Origin: Actinobacteria bacterium casp-actino5
GTDB taxonomy: Bacteria > Actinomycetota > Acidimicrobiia > Acidimicrobiales > Ilumatobacteraceae
NCBI GenBank assembly: GCA_001510385.1
Contig: LFFE01000015.1
Span: forward strand, 1-64,000
DNA length: 64,000 bases
Direction: 5' to 3'
Shown one piece after another: positions 61,489 through 64,000 of the stretch (the stretch's first letter is position 1; every line of letters starts with the position of its first letter). The position numbers and the translations under genes are program-made. The notes under the pieces are model-generated. The model saw nothing but the letters and a program-made list of their open reading frames with translations, did not search any database and was not told the origin of the DNA.

Positions 61489-62637
61489 TTAGCGACGTCG
61501 CTTCTTTCTTGGGCGCGGTTCATGTTGTAGCACCGATGCCGCCGACGAAGACCCAGAAATCTGAGAAGCGGAATCCGTTGTAGATTCCCCTGAACGCGCT
61601 CGTCGAGACACAGAACCGCCAAGTACCAGCGTCCTGAGATCCTGTCCGGTTATGTGCGCAACACCGTCTCGCTTCCAAGCTTCTGACCAAATCTTCAGAG
61701 TGGCAAGGGTTGGTGCAGCAACAAACACCGATGAGTATGTGCCGGTCAACATCCCTATCAACAGCGCAATTGCAAACTCACTCAACGTCGACGCCCCAAG
61801 TACACCAGCGCCAATAATCAAGAGCGAGACCACCGGCAGTATCGACGAAATTGACGTGTTGGCGGAACGCATCATCACCTGATTCATTGACACATTGATG
61901 ACGTCGCCATAACCCACTCGGACTCCGGCAAAACGTGTTTCGTTCTCCCTCACACGATCGAATACGACAATCGTGTCGTACAACGAGTATCCGAGAATCG
62001 TCAAAAATGCGATAACAGTCGCAGGTGTAACGACAAAACCGAACAGCGAGTACAGCCCAACGCTGATCACTACGTCATGAATCATTGCCACAATTGCTGC
62101 TACTGCCATCCGCCACTCAAAACGAATTGAGATAAAAATTGCAACAACGATGAGAAAGATCACCAGAGCGCGAACCGCTTTATTCGTGATATCGCTGCCC
62201 CAACTGGCGCTCACGACGTTCACATTGATCTCGTCGACTGAGACACCAGCAACTTCTGCGAATTGACCGCTCAGCTCTCGCGCTTGAGCATCGCTAATTG
62301 CTCGAACTTGAACCTTCACAAAGGCGCCGCCATCAGAATCACGGAGTTGAATACGGGATCCCTCAGTGTCAATGCTGGAGGCCGTGAGAACCTCGTCGGC
62401 ATCGGCGACTGTGAATACGTTGGCCGGGACATCCCAAGATGTTCCGCCCTCAAAATCGATACCCAGGTTGAGACCTTGAGCAAATAGCGAAACAACCGTC
62501 ACCAGAAGCAATATTGAGGAGACAATTGCTCCAATGATTCTGCGTCCAAAGAAATCAATTGATGTTTGACCCAAGAACAGACGACGAGCGCCAGATGCTG
62601 CGATCTCGGCGGTGTGAGTTCCAGGTTGTTCACTCAT
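61489..62637 (-). CDS. secF: Protein translocase subunit SecF
   Basis: 382 residues. Six membrane helices; GIDFEGGTSWDV near 59 in the first periplasmic domain, LTILGYSLYDTIVVFDRVRENE near 213 and MRSANTSISSILPVV near 254. The C-terminal tail of about 60 residues is Ser/Ala rich and ends in RKKRRR. Forms the proton-driven SecDF complex that helps protein export. Overlaps secD by four bases. Confidence 0.95.
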   Translation of the reverse strand: MSEQPGTHTAEIAASGARRLFLGQTSIDFFGRRIIGAIVSSILLLVTVVSLFAQGLNLGIDFEGGTSWDVPANVFTVADADEVLTASSIDTEGSRIQLRDSDGGAFVKVQVRAISDAQARELSGQFAEVAGVSVDEINVNVVSASWGSDITNKAVRALVIFLIVVAIFISIRFEWRMAVAAIVAMIHDVVISVGLYSLFGFVVTPATVIAFLTILGYSLYDTIVVFDRVRENETRFAGVRVGYGDVINVSMNQVMMRSANTSISSILPVVSLLIIGAGVLGASTLSEFAIALLIGMLTGTYSSVFVAAPTLATLKIWSEAWKRDGVAHITGQDLRTLVLGGSVSRRARSGESTTDSASQISGSSSAASVLQHEPRPRKKRRR

Positions 62638-63977
62638 TTGGAGCCTCCCAGACCGAGAATGTTGCCCTGCTCAACAGCGACGCGCCGAGTGAACAGAATG
62701 GTGGCGGGTCGCGTAAAGAACCAGCAAACGACCAGGTCGCACAGCGTTGTCAGGCCGAGGTAGAGGGCGAAACCCTTTACTGAACCAACACTCAGCCAAA
62801 ACAAAATAGCCGACGCAAAAATCGACACTAGGTCAGCCGAGACGATCGTTCTCCACGTCGAGGCGAAGCTACGAGGACCAGAGTTCCTCGGTGATCGGCC
62901 TGAGCGAACTTCGTCCTTTAAACGCTCGAAGAGCACGAGATAACTGTCGACAGTGACACCAATTGCAACGATGATTCCGGTGATACCGGCGAGACTCAAT
63001 GCGTAGTTGGTGGACTGCGAGACCAGTGCGGAAAGAGAAAATACCAGCGCGCCCCACACGGCTAGTCCTGAAATAACGATGATGGCAATTGACCTGTAAT
63101 AGGCAATCAAGAACAGCAAAGTGGCAATAAGGCCAAAAGCCCCGGCGATGAACACAGCGCGAAGCGAATCTGCCCCGGCGGTGGCGGACACGGTTTCAAC
63201 ACGCTGCGCCTCAACCCCAACGGGGAACGCTCCACGATTGAGCACCCGCGCAAGAGAACGCACCTCATCTTCGGTGAAGGCTCCAGAGATCTCAACACCG
63301 GTCGAGAACGAAGGTTGGTTGACTGTTGGCGCAGACTGAATGATGTCGTCTAGAACAATTGCCAACTGCCGCGTTGGGCATGTCTCTGCTCCTGAGTAAC
63401 ACTCTGCAGCGAGTGAATTCCATCGCTGCTGGCCCTCCGATCGAAGGTCTACGGCAACAATCCACTGATTGGTGAGTTGATTGATTTGTGCTTCAGCACT
63501 TCCACGTTCAAAAACTTCGCCCGTTCCACCAGGTGGACCAACAACGCAGGTCTGCAACCCATCCGTCGTGATGAGGGCCTGAGCACCCACCAAAGCTTCT
63601 TCATCTATGTCGTTTGGTGTCACGCCAGCCTGACAGGCAAGCACCGGGCGAAGACTGACTATTCCAGCTACGTCAACTGCCTCTAGAGCCTGCGCCTGAT
63701 CTTTCACACCAGGAAGATCAACAACGATGTTGCTTCCTTCCACCCGAACATCTGGCTCTGCAATACCGAGCGTTTCTAGTTCGTCGCGAATGAGATCCTG
63801 AACGACAAGAAGATCATCTGCCGACGCTTCATCGGTGGACTGAAGAATGACCGACACTCCGCCTTGAAGATCGAGGCCGAGAATTGGCTGATTACCGAAT
63901 CCAAGATTTAACCCGAGCAACCCTGCTACAACGAGCACAAATCCGATCAGACCCCAACGGAGTCGTCGAGAACTCAC
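62634..63977 (-). CDS. secD: Protein translocase subunit SecD
   Basis: 447 residues. First helix at 8-26, GLDLQGGVSVIL near 34, a periplasmic P1 region shorter than in E. coli, RVLNRGAFPVGVE near 240, then helices with ITGIIVAIGVTVDSYLVLFERLKDE near 332. GTG start at 63977 overlapping the stop of an upstream gene. Confidence 0.95.
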   Translation of the reverse strand: MSSRRLRWGLIGFVLVVAGLLGLNLGFGNQPILGLDLQGGVSVILQSTDEASADDLLVVQDLIRDELETLGIAEPDVRVEGSNIVVDLPGVKDQAQALEAVDVAGIVSLRPVLACQAGVTPNDIDEEALVGAQALITTDGLQTCVVGPPGGTGEVFERGSAEAQINQLTNQWIVAVDLRSEGQQRWNSLAAECYSGAETCPTRQLAIVLDDIIQSAPTVNQPSFSTGVEISGAFTEDEVRSLARVLNRGAFPVGVEAQRVETVSATAGADSLRAVFIAGAFGLIATLLFLIAYYRSIAIIVISGLAVWGALVFSLSALVSQSTNYALSLAGITGIIVAIGVTVDSYLVLFERLKDEVRSGRSPRNSGPRSFASTWRTIVSADLVSIFASAILFWLSVGSVKGFALYLGLTTLCDLVVCWFFTRPATILFTRRVAVEQGNILGLGGSK

Positions 63978-64000
63978 GATTCGTCCGACTCAGCCTGTGC
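63974..64000 (-). CDS. C-terminal end of a gene upstream of secD (possibly yajC)
   Basis: Eight codons and a TGA (ending AQAESDES) read into the secD GTG as GTGA, the same coupling as other pairs here. By gene order in actinobacteria the gene would be yajC, and a polar acidic tail fits, but eight residues cannot prove it. Confidence 0.45.
   Translation of the reverse strand, partial: AQAESDES

Overview
The window looks like the chromosome of an actinobacterium, most likely a marine-type Acidimicrobiia. The evidence is the gene order tlyA-nadK-recN-pyrG-nudix-xerD with scpA-scpB-rluB and yajC-secD-secF-apt-rel, two F420-type luciferase-like oxidoreductases, many GTG starts, and many genes that seem to begin transcription on their start codon. 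The lineage is inferred from gene content, not from a marker-gene tree. Coding density is very high: no gap exceeds about 160 bases, and I saw no tRNA, rRNA, CRISPR array, insertion sequence or riboswitch.

Layout. 1-2.0 kb: der (cut by the window edge) and a DUF512 radical-SAM-like gene on the minus strand. 2.0-6.4 kb (+): ispH, two small envelope proteins, an acyl-CoA synthetase and a glycerophosphodiester phosphodiesterase. 6.4-18.3 kb (-): a continuous catabolic array. It holds two F420-type LLM oxidoreductases, the selenium-hydroxylase markers yqeC and yqeB, an XdhC-type chaperone, an SsnA-like and a second AtzA-type amidohydrolase, an XdhD-like molybdenum hydroxylase, its YgfM-like FAD subunit and a CodA-like deaminase. 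18.3-23.0 kb (+): a creatininase-family protein, a phosphodiesterase and a NitT/TauT-type ABC transporter ending in the only strong intrinsic terminator seen. 23.1-30.7 kb: a CrtI-like oxidoreductase, a VanX-like dipeptidase, an M50 protease, a purine-type phosphoribosyltransferase and a second, classical three-subunit molybdenum hydroxylase. 30.8-39.0 kb (+): a cytochrome P450 interrupted by one amber codon, a TSUP permease and a complete five-gene peptide-type ABC transporter. 39-64 kb: mostly minus-strand housekeeping genes (aroA, tyrA, rluB, scpB, scpA, xerD, pyrG, recN, nadK, tlyA, fda, aspS, hisS, rel, apt, secF, secD), with trpS, a MATE exporter and a DUF1015 gene on the plus strand.

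How it fits together. The 6-31 kb region reads as a catabolic and salvage block for purine-like or other N-heterocyclic compounds. An ABC importer would supply substrate, two different molybdenum hydroxylases would oxidise rings, three amidohydrolases and a creatininase-family enzyme would deaminate or open them, and a phosphoribosyltransferase would salvage base. The substrate is inference. The most notable molecular features are an XdhD-like enzyme whose iron-sulfur domain has lost all eight cysteines, and an SsnA-like enzyme whose usual catalytic histidine is glutamine.

The most notable regulatory pattern is a TANNNT hexamer placed 6-7 bases before the start codon at 15 genes. In four cases the hexamer is built on the stop codon of the preceding gene, and in one case two hexamers overlap head to head between divergent genes.
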